From Curtobacterium sp. ER1/6 (GTDB lineage: Bacteria > Actinomycetota > Actinomycetes > Actinomycetales > Microbacteriaceae): a stretch of DNA of 64,000 nt. A program made the position numbers and the translations under genes. This document shows, in pieces, positions 17,022 through 24,721 of this stretch (the stretch's first letter is position 1; each line of letters begins with the position of its first letter). Where the stretch lies: the NCBI RefSeq assembly GCF_001742745.1, contig NZ_MJAK01000006.1, positions 96,534 through 160,533 of the forward strand. The letters run 5' to 3'. Below the pieces are notes generated by a model. That model did not search any database, was not told the origin of the DNA, and saw nothing but the letters and a program-made list of their open reading frames with translations.

Positions 17022-17993
17022 TCAGGCGTGCCGCTCCCGGGCCGCCCGGAGCGTCTCACCCGGGAGCTCGCCGAACTCCTCGCGGTACGCACCCGAGAAC
17101 CGGCCGAGGTGCGTGATCCCGACGGCCCGCGCGACGTCCGCGACCGCGGCGTGCTGTCCGGTCTCGAGCTGCTGCCGCGCCATCAGGAGCCGGACGCTCC
17201 GCAGGTAGCTCATCGGCGTGGTGCCGTGGATGCGCTGGAACGCGCTCTGCAGGCCGCGGACGCTCATGCCGGCGGCCGCGGCGACGTCGTCGACGGTGAT
17301 GCGCTCGGCGACGTGGTCGAGGAGGAACGTCTCGGCGTCGGCGAGGCCGGCGTGGGCGGTCCGCGGTGTGTCGACCTGCGCGGGCCAGTGCGGGATCGCG
17401 GTGAGCAGGCCCGCGGCGGCCATCGCGGCGAGCTCGTGCTCGCGGGCCAGGGAGACCTCGCCCGTGGTGCCGAGGATCTCCGCGGCGACGGTGCGGACCA
17501 TCAGCCACCACGCGGCGAGCGGTGCCCCGTCCGGGATGTGGTTCGGCTCGAACTCGAGCGGCCCCGGCTCCCACCCGCCGCGCTCGGCGGCGACGCGCTC
17601 GACGACCTCGCGGTCGATGCGCAGGACGTCCTTCTGGAACCGGTCCCACTGCACCTGCTGGCGACCGGGCGAGTACAGGACCGGACGACCGATCGGCAGC
17701 TGCTGGCCACCCACCACGGCGTGGCCGGCCTTCAACCAGACCAGGACGATCGCAGCGGTCGCGTCGACCTCGCCGCGTACCGTGCCGGTGCAGCTGGTCG
17801 ACTCGAGGGTCAGCAGCGGCGTGCCGGTCAGGGTCTCCTCGAACGTGAAGTCGCTGCTGCCGGTCACGTCGAGGCCGCGCACCAGGAAGGTGTGCAGGAT
17901 CGCGTTCCGGGCGGTCGCGGTGTCGCGGGTCCGCGTCACGAGGCGCGTCCGCGTGATGGTCGCGGCGACCGGGTCGTCGTCGTGGTCGTGCAT
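17022..17993 (-). CDS. AraC-family transcriptional regulator
   Basis: The product has 323 residues. The N-terminal ~190 residues form an AraC-binding-like sensor domain. The C-terminal ~100 residues carry two helix-turn-helix motifs (ITVDDVAAAAGMSVRGLQSAFQ; HLGRFSGAYREEFGE), with the family signature GTTPMSYLRSVRL between them. The gene follows a second AraC gene by only 11 bases on the same strand, so they form an operon of paralogues. The inducer is unknown. Confidence 0.92.
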   Translation of the reverse strand: MHDHDDDPVAATITRTRLVTRTRDTATARNAILHTFLVRGLDVTGSSDFTFEETLTGTPLLTLESTSCTGTVRGEVDATAAIVLVWLKAGHAVVGGQQLPIGRPVLYSPGRQQVQWDRFQKDVLRIDREVVERVAAERGGWEPGPLEFEPNHIPDGAPLAAWWLMVRTVAAEILGTTGEVSLAREHELAAMAAAGLLTAIPHWPAQVDTPRTAHAGLADAETFLLDHVAERITVDDVAAAAGMSVRGLQSAFQRIHGTTPMSYLRSVRLLMARQQLETGQHAAVADVARAVGITHLGRFSGAYREEFGELPGETLRAARERHA

Positions 17994-18004
17994 GCGTCCG
18001 TTCC

Positions 18005-18958
18005 TCAGCTGCGGCGGAGGGTGTCGCGGGGGTACTCCCCGTGCTGTTCAGCGTAGGAGGCGGAGAACCGACCGGCGTGCGCGAAGCCCCAGTGCCGTGC
18101 GACGTCGGCGATGTTCGTCGTCGCCGGGTCGCCGGCGAGCAGCGCGTCCCGCACCCGGTCGAGCCGGACGTGCCGGATGTAGCCGTTCGGGCTCATCGCG
18201 ACGGTTCGCTGGAAGGCGTGCTGCAGGGCACGGAGGCTGAGGTTCGCGACCGAGGCCAGGTCCGCCGTGGTGATCGGCAGGTGGGCGTGCTCGTGCACGT
18301 ACTCCACGGCGGTCCGGACGTGGCTGTTCTTCGGCAGCAGCAGGTCGGCCGGCAGCGACGCGGAGACGACCGGGTACAGCTCGAGCAGGGCGAGCGCCCC
18401 CAGTCGGCCCATCTCGGCCTGCAGGAGCGGTGACGCCTGACGGTCCATCACGGTGTGGGAGATGAGCTGCACGCTGCTGCGCCACACCTGCAGGGCCCGG
18501 TCGTCCGGGCGGACCGTGTGGTCGAGTCGCAGGTCACCGGGTGCCGTGCCGCGCTCGCCCGCCACGGTCTCGAGCGCCGCACGGTTCACCTGGACGATGC
18601 GCTGGTCGTAGTCGTCGTACGAGAACGCCGCACCCTGCTGCGGCCAGAGCTGCGGCCGACCGGGCTCCATCCGGACCTGGTCGTCACCGGTGCCGATCGT
18701 CGCGGTGCCCTTCGTCGTCCACTGCACGACGAAGTCCTCGGACGGGGTCATCACGCCGTCGAGGTGTCCGTCGAACCGGATCGTCCTGAGCGTCATGGAC
18801 CGGTCACCGACGGCGGTGTACCGGAACGAGAACGGCTGCCGGGTCTGGTCGGCACTCCACTGCTGGCCCGCGTACGCCTCGGAGAGGAAGTCGCGAGCGA
18901 CATCGAGGTCGGTGCTCTGCGTCGCTTCCTGGACACGGGTCGGGTTCGGGTCATCCAT
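18005..18958 (-). CDS. AraC-family transcriptional regulator, divergent from micro-ORF operon
   Basis: This 317-residue protein has the same architecture as its downstream neighbour: a sensor half, then a double HTH (ITTADLASVANLSLRALQHAFQ and HAGRFSASYAEQHGEYP) with MSPNGYIRHVRLDRV. The ATG (MDDPNPTR) at 18958 is chosen over a longer frame with implausible composition. Its promoter region faces the micro-ORF operon at 19198. Two 16-bp direct repeats spaced 22 bases apart lie there, the arrangement AraC proteins bind. It is the most likely regulator of that operon and of itself. Confidence 0.9.
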   Translation of the reverse strand: MDDPNPTRVQEATQSTDLDVARDFLSEAYAGQQWSADQTRQPFSFRYTAVGDRSMTLRTIRFDGHLDGVMTPSEDFVVQWTTKGTATIGTGDDQVRMEPGRPQLWPQQGAAFSYDDYDQRIVQVNRAALETVAGERGTAPGDLRLDHTVRPDDRALQVWRSSVQLISHTVMDRQASPLLQAEMGRLGALALLELYPVVSASLPADLLLPKNSHVRTAVEYVHEHAHLPITTADLASVANLSLRALQHAFQRTVAMSPNGYIRHVRLDRVRDALLAGDPATTNIADVARHWGFAHAGRFSASYAEQHGEYPRDTLRRS

Positions 18959-19055
18959 GGGGTGGCAGCAGTGTGCCGGAGGAACCGGGCAGGGGCCGAC
19001 CAGTATCCGGAACACGTCAGGATCTGACCCGACCGGCGCCGTCCCCACGCAGCCA

Positions 19056-19093
19056 CATCCGCTATCCGACGGCACCGCATCCGCTATCCGACG
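19056..19093. promoter_or_regulatory. Tandem 16-bp direct repeats, AraC-type operator
   Basis: CATCCGCTATCCGACG occurs at 19056-19071 and again at 19078-19093, a 22-base period (two helical turns). A partial TATCCGG lies at 19004. The repeats sit midway between the divergent AraC gene (start 18958) and the micro-ORF operon (start 19198). Direct repeats about 21 bp apart are the classic AraC half-site layout. Confidence 0.6.
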
Positions 19094-19197
19094 AGCTCGT
19101 CGCCGGTGGTCGCGGGCGTCGCCACCCGCGCCGTACGGTCGGACCACCGCCCGACGCCACTCCCGATCCGGCGCCGAGCAGAACGAGGGACACCCCC

Positions 19198-19416
19198 ATG
19201 ACCACCATCACCGCCACCGACCTCCAGGTCGCGCCGACGACCGCGCACGACGCCGTGTCGCTCCGTCGCCGTCGCCGTCCGGCACAGCGCAGCCCCTTCA
19301 CCGAGGTCCTCGAGGCGCGTCGGCAGCACACCCTGCAGGTGGCAGCCGTGAGCTCCGGCATCCTGTCCGTCACCGTCGCGGCCTCCGCGGCGATCATCCT
19401 CACCCTCTCCGCATGA
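19198..19416 (+). CDS. Micro-ORF 1: basic protein with one C-terminal membrane helix
   Basis: I do not recognise this 72-residue product. The N-terminal half is polar and carries a basic run (SLRRRRRPAQR). The C-terminal 27 residues form one hydrophobic helix (VAAVSSGILSVTVAASAA then IILTLSA), so it is likely tail-anchored. The ATG follows GAGGGA. Its stop overlaps the next start in ATGA. It heads an operon of three micro-ORFs behind AraC-type repeats. Confidence 0.65.
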   Translation: MTTITATDLQVAPTTAHDAVSLRRRRRPAQRSPFTEVLEARRQHTLQVAAVSSGILSVTVAASAAIILTLSA

Positions 19417-19502
19417 GCGCCCTGCTCGCGCACGACGATCTGGCCACCCAGGCCATCGACATGACCGCCCTCCTCGCAGAACAGGACCGCACCGATGCGT
19501 GA
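19413..19502 (+). CDS. Micro-ORF 2: 29-residue acidic peptide
   Basis: The peptide of 29 residues (MSALLAHDDLATQAIDMTAL, then LAEQDRTDA) is acidic and probably helical. Its ATG overlaps the upstream stop (ATGA) and its own stop overlaps the next gene by 8 bp. This chain of overlaps and the matching frame composition are the evidence that it is translated. The function is unknown, and it may serve only for coupling. Confidence 0.45.
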   Translation: MSALLAHDDLATQAIDMTALLAEQDRTDA

Positions 19503-19674
19503 CCGCCACGACCTCGCCGCCCTCCGCCAGGACCCGACCGAGTGGCACCGCCGCGGCATGACCGCTCCGGCGGAGCTCGACCGGATGATCTCCGAACGCC
19601 TCGGGGCGCAGTTCTCCAGCACCGCCCGCTCCGCCTTCGAACCGTCCTACGCGGACTTCTTCACCGCGGCCTGA
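19495..19674 (+). CDS. Micro-ORF 3: 59-residue soluble protein
   Basis: This 59-residue protein begins MRDRHDLAALRQDPTEWHRR and ends SYADFFTAA. It is polar and aromatic at the end, with no membrane helix and no known domain. It starts inside micro-ORF 2 (8-bp overlap), so translation is coupled. Codon use is typical of the replicon (strong G/C at third positions). A weak hairpin (GGGTGC/GCACCC, 19694-19711) separates it from the TetR gene. Confidence 0.55.
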   Translation: MRDRHDLAALRQDPTEWHRRGMTAPAELDRMISERLGAQFSSTARSAFEPSYADFFTAA

Positions 19675-19744
19675 TCCCGGCCGCGCCCGACCCGGGTGCC
19701 GGTCAGCACCCCGATCGGACCCCGCACAACGGACACGTCACACC

Positions 19745-20341
19745 ATGACCCTCCTCACCCTCACGCCCTCCCGCCGCGAGACCGACGTGCAGCGCGCCGC
19801 CTCCGGTGCCGCCGACGCCCTCTTCACCGAGCGCGGTGTCATCCCGGTCACGCTCGAGGACGTCGCGGACCGCGCGGGGCTGACCCTCGCCGAGCTCACC
19901 GCCGCCTACCCGACCAAGCGTGACCTGGTCGTCGCCGTGCTCCAGCGGTGGCACGGGGCCTGGCGCCGGGCGCTGGACCGGATCGCGTCGTCCGAGAGCG
20001 ATCCGCGGGACGAGGTCCTCGCGATCTTCGGGTACCTCGAGGAGTGCTTCGAGGACGAGGGGTGGCGCGGCTGCGCCTTCATCAACGGCCACGCGGAGCT
20101 CGGTCGGCAGGACCCGGGCGTCGCCGAGCTCGCGCGCGAGCACTTCCTCGACGTCCAGCGGCACCTCACGCTCGTCTGCGAGCGGGGCGCGATGCCGGCG
20201 CACATCGCGCAGGGCCTGTCGCTCCTGATCGAGGGCGCGCGGGTCGAGTCCGCCGTCCAACGGTCGGCTCAGCCGGCGCGCTCCGCTCGGCTGGCCGCGG
20301 CCGTGCTCATGTCGGTCTACGAGTCGCGTCCGACCTTCTGA
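19745..20341 (+). CDS. TetR-family transcriptional regulator
   Basis: This 198-residue regulator has an N-terminal HTH (AASGAADALFTERGVIPVTL, EDVADRAGLTLAELTAAYPT) and a C-terminal domain like that of the AcrR/LmrA-YxaF group (GWRGCAFINGHAEL). The ATG is preceded by GGACACGTCACACC without a strong site, so it may depend on the upstream micro-ORF transcript. It converges on an MFS gene, with a long inverted repeat in the gap. Possible targets are the micro-ORFs or the nearby exporter. Confidence 0.88.
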   Translation: MTLLTLTPSRRETDVQRAASGAADALFTERGVIPVTLEDVADRAGLTLAELTAAYPTKRDLVVAVLQRWHGAWRRALDRIASSESDPRDEVLAIFGYLEECFEDEGWRGCAFINGHAELGRQDPGVAELAREHFLDVQRHLTLVCERGAMPAHIAQGLSLLIEGARVESAVQRSAQPARSARLAAAVLMSVYESRPTF

Positions 20342-20390
20342 CGCCGCGCGCGGGCGTGGCGACGCTCGCGCGGGCGGCGACAGGCGCGTG

Positions 20391-20455
20391 TCGAACCACG
20401 TTGCCGACATCGAACCAGGCGTCGACACTGGTTCGATGTCGCAAGCGTGGTTTGA
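20391..20455. repeat. 65-bp imperfect inverted repeat built of TCGAACCA units
   Basis: The inner arms CGACATCGAACCA (20405-20417) and TGGTTCGATGTCG (20429-20441) pair perfectly over 13 bp. Outer arms (20391-20400 and 20446-20455) pair over 9 of 10, separated by a 4-base mismatch block. The unit TCGAACCA or its complement occurs four times. It lies between convergent TetR and MFS genes, so a terminator is the simplest reading; a multi-site operator is the alternative. Confidence 0.6.
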
Positions 20456-20517
20456 CGCGATCCCGCGCGCACCCGCACGCCGCACGCCGCGCCGCGCGAC
20501 GGCGCAGCCCGCCCGCG

Positions 20518-21789
20518 TCAGTCGACGCGCCGCGCCGCGATCGTCCCCGCGACGCCGAGCGTCAGCACCGCGACGAGCACGACGAGCAGGGGTGCCGTCC
20601 AGGTGCCGGTCGCACCGTGCAGGGAGCCCGCGACGAGCGGCCCCGCCGAGCCGATCAGGTACCCGCCGCCCTGCACGAACGCGGACATCCGCCGGGCGTC
20701 GTCGTCGCTCGTCACGATCCGGACGATCACGATGAAGATGACCGTGATGCCTCCGCCCTGCGCGGCCCCGCCGAGGATCGACCAGAGCAACCAGAGCTGC
20801 GGCGCGAACAGCAGCCCGAGCGGCATCGCGAGCCAGAGGAAACCCACCAGGGCGATGATCCCGCGCGGCCGGAACCGGGTCGCGAGCACCGGGACCCCGA
20901 GTGCGCCGACGACCGCCATGATCTGGAACACCGACGAGCTCGCGCCGGACGACTCGGCCGAGAAGCCGATCTCGTCGTGCAGCAGGGTCGGGATCCACGC
21001 CGTGAGCGCGTAGTACGAGAACGCCTGCCCGCCGAAGGCCAGCGTCAGCCCCCACGTGATGAGCCGTCGGGCCGGTCGCACCGGCTCGGCCGCGGCACCG
21101 GACCGCGAAGTCGACGCGACGGTGCGGATCGACCCGGTCTCGGTCAGCAGCTCGACGGGCCCCGTGGCCGCGACGGGCTCGTGGTGGAGCGGCCGGAGCC
21201 ACGCGGCCCGGGCGCCGACGGTGTACGTCCACGCGAGTCCGGCGACGACGGCGAAGACCGCCCACACGGCGATCGCGACGGGCCAGCCCCACGCGGCGGC
21301 GATCGGCGCGGTGCCGAGCGAGGTGATCATCGACCCGACGTTGAGCGCCGACGTGTACACGCCCGTGACGATGCCGACGCGCTCGGGGGAGGTGTCCCGC
21401 CGGATGACCACCGGGACGACCACGTTGCCGATCGTGATGCCGACGCCGATCACCGCGGTGCCGACGAGCAGCGCGGCCGACGACGGCAGCGACCGCACGA
21501 CCGTGCCCACGAGCACGATGAGGAGCGAGAGCGAGACCGCACGCTCGGGGTCGGCCTTCGCGATGACCCAGCTCGCGAACGGCGTCGCGAGCGAGAAGCA
21601 CAGCACCGGGATCGTCGTGAGGAGCCCGGCGATCGTCGCGGTCAGCCCGAGGTCGACCCGGACCTCGCCGATCACCGGCGCCGGCGCGACGATCGGGCCG
21701 CGGAAGTTCAGGGCGATGAGGACGATCGCGGCGGGCAGCAGCCAGGCGGCCCCGCGGAGTCCGCGGCGGACCGCGGTGCCGTCCGTCAC
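20518..21789 (-). CDS. MFS transporter, CynX/NimT family
   Basis: This transporter of 423 residues has 12 predicted helices. The first segment ALNFRGPIVAPAPVIGEVR is the signature of the CynX/NimT (cyanate/2-nitroimidazole) branch of the MFS. The GTG at 21789 overlaps the stop of the HAD gene (GTGA), so the two form an operon. The substrate is unknown; family members export or import small anions and drugs. Confidence 0.9.
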   Translation of the reverse strand: MTDGTAVRRGLRGAAWLLPAAIVLIALNFRGPIVAPAPVIGEVRVDLGLTATIAGLLTTIPVLCFSLATPFASWVIAKADPERAVSLSLLIVLVGTVVRSLPSSAALLVGTAVIGVGITIGNVVVPVVIRRDTSPERVGIVTGVYTSALNVGSMITSLGTAPIAAAWGWPVAIAVWAVFAVVAGLAWTYTVGARAAWLRPLHHEPVAATGPVELLTETGSIRTVASTSRSGAAAEPVRPARRLITWGLTLAFGGQAFSYYALTAWIPTLLHDEIGFSAESSGASSSVFQIMAVVGALGVPVLATRFRPRGIIALVGFLWLAMPLGLLFAPQLWLLWSILGGAAQGGGITVIFIVIVRIVTSDDDARRMSAFVQGGGYLIGSAGPLVAGSLHGATGTWTAPLLVVLVAVLTLGVAGTIAARRVD

Positions 21790-22448
21790 GAGGCCGGCAG
21801 CAGGATCGGCAGCAGGTCGAGCGGGGTCGCGGCCTGCGCCACGGTCCCCTCGGCCTCGGACGGGGCACCGTAGCCCCACTCGGCGAAGACCACCGGGACG
21901 CCGTGCACGCGGGCGCCCTCGACGTCGTGCAACCGGTCGCCGACCAGCACCGGGCGGCTGACGTCGTGGCCAGCAGCCTCCAGGCGGCGCAGGGCCTCGG
22001 CGACGACGTCGGCCTTGGCGCTGCGGACCTCGTCGTCGCTGGCGCCGGTGACGAAGTCGATGTACCGCGTCAGGCCGTAGTGGTCGAGGATGACGGTCGC
22101 CGGGGTCTCGGGCTTGCTCGTCGCGGTCGAGATCGGCAGCCCGGCCTCGTGCAGGGTGCGGAGGACGACGTCGATCCCGGGGAACATCGCCGAGTCGAGC
22201 GCGCCGCGGGACAGGTAGTGCTCGCGGTAGACGGCGAGCGTGTGCTCCGCCTGCGCGTCGTCCATGCCCATCGCGGTCCGGAAGGTGTCCATGATCGGCG
22301 GGCCGACGAACGACATCAGCGTCGCGTGGTCGGGCACGGGCACGCCGACCGTCCGGAAGGTGTGCGTCATGCTCTCGAGGATCCCCGGAGCGGAGTCGCT
22401 GATGGTGCCGTCGAGGTCGAACAGGATGGCGGTGTACGGGCGCGTCAT
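21786..22448 (-). CDS. HAD-superfamily hydrolase, phosphoglycolate phosphatase-like
   Basis: This 220-residue HAD phosphatase has motif I DLDGT with nucleophile and acid Asp11 and Asp13, motif II Ser/Thr in STATSKPETP, and motif III/IV VGDRLHDVEGA. The helical cap type and size match Gph/PGP-like enzymes. It is cytoplasmic and Mg-dependent. It overlaps the following MFS start by 4 bp. The substrate is not determinable. Confidence 0.92.
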   Translation of the reverse strand: MTRPYTAILFDLDGTISDSAPGILESMTHTFRTVGVPVPDHATLMSFVGPPIMDTFRTAMGMDDAQAEHTLAVYREHYLSRGALDSAMFPGIDVVLRTLHEAGLPISTATSKPETPATVILDHYGLTRYIDFVTGASDDEVRSAKADVVAEALRRLEAAGHDVSRPVLVGDRLHDVEGARVHGVPVVFAEWGYGAPSEAEGTVAQAATPLDLLPILLPAS

Positions 22449-22526
22449 GTCCTGCCCAGCCTAGTCGGGGCGGTGGCGGCGACCACGGGACGGCCGCAGC
22501 GGGGTGGCGGACCGCAGCCGTGCCTC

Positions 22527-22560
22527 CCGGCCGGACGTCAGAACCGGCCGGACGTCAGAA
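22527..22560. repeat. Exact 17-bp tandem duplication over the nucS stop codon
   Basis: CCGGCCGGACGTCAGAA occurs twice without a gap (22527-22543, 22544-22560). The second copy includes the nucS stop codon (22555-22557), and the first lies just beyond it. It looks like a recent slippage or duplication and leaves the protein intact. Confidence 0.75.
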
Positions 22561-23250
22561 GAGGCGGGTGTGCCCGCCCTCGATGCCGCGCATGGCGTCG
22601 TAGTCGAGCACCAGGACGCGGATGCCGCGGTCCTCGGCGAGGGTGCGCGCCTGCGGCGCCACCGTCTGCGCGGCGAGCACGCCCTGCACCGGACGCAGGT
22701 GCGGGTCGCGGTTCATGAGTTCGAGGTACCGGGTGAGCTGCTCGACGGCGTCGATGTTCGCGTTGCGCTTCATCTCGACCGCGACGCTCGCCCCCGCGTC
22801 GTCGCGCGCCAGGATGTCGACCGGTCCGATGGCTGTCATGTACTCGCGGCGGACGAGCGTGTGCCCGTCACCGAGGAGTTCGATCTGCTCCGCGAGGAGC
22901 TGCTGCAGGTGCGCCTCGACGCCGTCCTTCACCAGGCCCGGGTCGGTGCCGAGGTCGTGGCTCTCGTCGGCGAGGACCTCGTACAGGCTCACGATGAGCT
23001 TGTCCTGCGTCTTCTTCTGCGTGACCGTCCACACCTGCGTGATGCCGGCGCTCGCCTGCTCCTCGTCGGGCTCGCCGATCTCGACGGAGCACGGCGGGCT
23101 CATCCAGTTCAGCGGCTTGTAGCTGCCGCCGTCGGAGTGGACGAGCAGCGAGCCGTCCGCCTTGAGCATGAGCAGGCGGGTCGCGAGCGGCAGGTGGGCC
23201 GACAGGCGTCCGGCGTAGTCGACGGAGCAGCGGGCGATGACGAGACGCAC
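22555..23250 (-). CDS. nucS: Mismatch-specific endonuclease NucS/EndoMS
   Basis: This 231-residue enzyme is the full length for actinobacterial NucS. In actinobacteria lacking MutS/MutL it cuts mismatched DNA and gives non-canonical mismatch repair. The N-terminal half carries the dimerisation/DNA-binding domain ([31 protein letters not shown]). The C-terminal RecB-like nuclease domain has VDILARD and VAVEMKR, supplying the catalytic Asp, Glu and Lys. The C-terminal tail (GGHTRLF) resembles a clamp-binding end. An MFS gene lies 9 bases upstream on the same strand. Confidence 0.96.
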   Translation of the reverse strand: MRLVIARCSVDYAGRLSAHLPLATRLLMLKADGSLLVHSDGGSYKPLNWMSPPCSVEIGEPDEEQASAGITQVWTVTQKKTQDKLIVSLYEVLADESHDLGTDPGLVKDGVEAHLQQLLAEQIELLGDGHTLVRREYMTAIGPVDILARDDAGASVAVEMKRNANIDAVEQLTRYLELMNRDPHLRPVQGVLAAQTVAPQARTLAEDRGIRVLVLDYDAMRGIEGGHTRLF

Positions 23251-23259
23251 CCGGCGATC

Positions 23260-24615
23260 CTAACGGTCGGTGTGCGCTCCGGCGTCCGTCGGCTCGGCCT
23301 GGAGGCGCGAGGCACGCCCGTCGTCGGTCGTCCCGTCCGTCCCGTGGTCACCGTCCGACCCGTGGTCGCCCCCGTCCCGCCGCGCACGTCGGCGCCGCAG
23401 CGTCTCCGCCGCCGCACCCGTCTCGCGGGCTGCGCCCGACGCCAGGCCGGCCGCGATGATGAACACGAACACCACGAGCAGTGCGCCGAGCAGGCCGATG
23501 TGCTCGCCGAGGAAGCCGATGAGCGGGGGGCCGGCCAGGAACGCCACGTAGCCGATCGTCGCCACCGCGCTGACCTTGAGCGCTGCCGAGCGGGGATCGT
23601 CGGCCGCGGCGGACATGCCCATCGGGAAGCCGAGGCTGGCACCGAGGCCCCAGAGCACCACGCCGACGATCGCGATCGGGACGACGTCCACGAAGATGAG
23701 CATGCCGAGGCCCACCACGGCGACGATCGCGCTCGCCCGGAGCACCGGCACCCGGCCGAACCGGTCGATGAGCGGGCTGCCGGCGATGCGTCCCGCGGTC
23801 ATCGCCGCGAGGAACACCGTGAGCACCGCGGAACCGGCCGCGTTGTCGAGCCCGTGCCCGTCGATCATCGCGAGGGGCAGCCAGTCGTTGGCGGAGCCCT
23901 CGGCCAGCGCCATGCCGAGCACGATCACGCCGATGAGGATCGTCGACGGCTGCGCCCAGACCTGCCAGCGCGTGAGCTGCACGGGCGTCGGGCTCGTGGC
24001 GGTGGACTCGTGCTCCTCGTACCGGTGCTCGTCGCCGAACCGCGACGCGGCCGCGAGCATGACCAGGCAGACCACGACCCCGAGGACCGCGAAGTGCAGC
24101 ACGACGGGCACCTCGAGGGCCTCGGTCAGTGCGCCGAGGCCGGCACCCGCGAGCGTCCCGACGCTGAAGGCCGCGTGGAACAGCGGCATGATCGTGCGGC
24201 CGCCGGCCTTCTCGGCGGCGGCGCCGGAGACGTTCATCGAGACGTCGACCAGGCCGTTGCCGAAGCCGAAGGCGATCAGCCCGACCCAGATGGCCGCGAA
24301 GCCCCAGCCGTACGTGACGGCGAAGCCGGCGAACACCAGCCCGACGGCCAGGCACACGGACGCGACCTGCACGCCCCGACGGGCGCCGACCTTCGACACG
24401 ATGTGCCCGGCGAACGTCAGGCCACCGATGGAGCCGACGGCCATGCCGAGGACGAGCAGACCCATCTCGAAGGTCGTCGCGCCGAGCGAGTCACGGACGC
24501 TCGGGATCCGGCCGAGCCAGGTCGCGATGGCGAGCCCGGAGAGCGTGAAGGCCACGAAGACCGCGGTGATCCACACCCGGGTCGTCGGGGCGGTGCGGGT
24601 GGACGTCGTCGTCAT
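23260..24615 (-). CDS. MFS transporter, sugar permease-like (FucP/YbjJ type)
   Basis: This transporter of 451 residues has 12 helices in the first ~400 residues, with RIPSVRDSLG after helix 1 and GNGLVDVSMNVSG in helix 4, typical of the YbjJ/fucose-permease-like branch. A charged C-terminal tail of about 45 residues (GGDHGSDGDHGTDG) is unusual. The ATG at 24615 faces a LacI gene across 106 bases, and a 16-bp LacI-type palindrome lies in that gap, so the LacI protein probably represses it. The substrate is probably a sugar. Confidence 0.9.
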   Translation of the reverse strand: MTTTSTRTAPTTRVWITAVFVAFTLSGLAIATWLGRIPSVRDSLGATTFEMGLLVLGMAVGSIGGLTFAGHIVSKVGARRGVQVASVCLAVGLVFAGFAVTYGWGFAAIWVGLIAFGFGNGLVDVSMNVSGAAAEKAGGRTIMPLFHAAFSVGTLAGAGLGALTEALEVPVVLHFAVLGVVVCLVMLAAASRFGDEHRYEEHESTATSPTPVQLTRWQVWAQPSTILIGVIVLGMALAEGSANDWLPLAMIDGHGLDNAAGSAVLTVFLAAMTAGRIAGSPLIDRFGRVPVLRASAIVAVVGLGMLIFVDVVPIAIVGVVLWGLGASLGFPMGMSAAADDPRSAALKVSAVATIGYVAFLAGPPLIGFLGEHIGLLGALLVVFVFIIAAGLASGAARETGAAAETLRRRRARRDGGDHGSDGDHGTDGTTDDGRASRLQAEPTDAGAHTDR

Positions 24616-24678
24616 GTCGGTTCCGGTCTCGTGCTGGTGGCGGCTGCTGGACTGCGGATGCGGTGCGTCCCGGCGGTT

Positions 24679-24694
24679 GTCGAATCGATTCGAC
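24679..24694. promoter_or_regulatory. LacI-type operator GTCGAATCGATTCGAC
   Basis: This is a perfect 16-bp palindrome with the central CG typical of LacI/GalR operators. It lies 28 bases before the lacI-family start (24722) and 64 bases before the divergent MFS start (24615). It probably serves both promoters. Confidence 0.7.
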
Positions 24695-24721
24695 CGCTCG
24701 GTGTGACTACGCTAACGGGCG

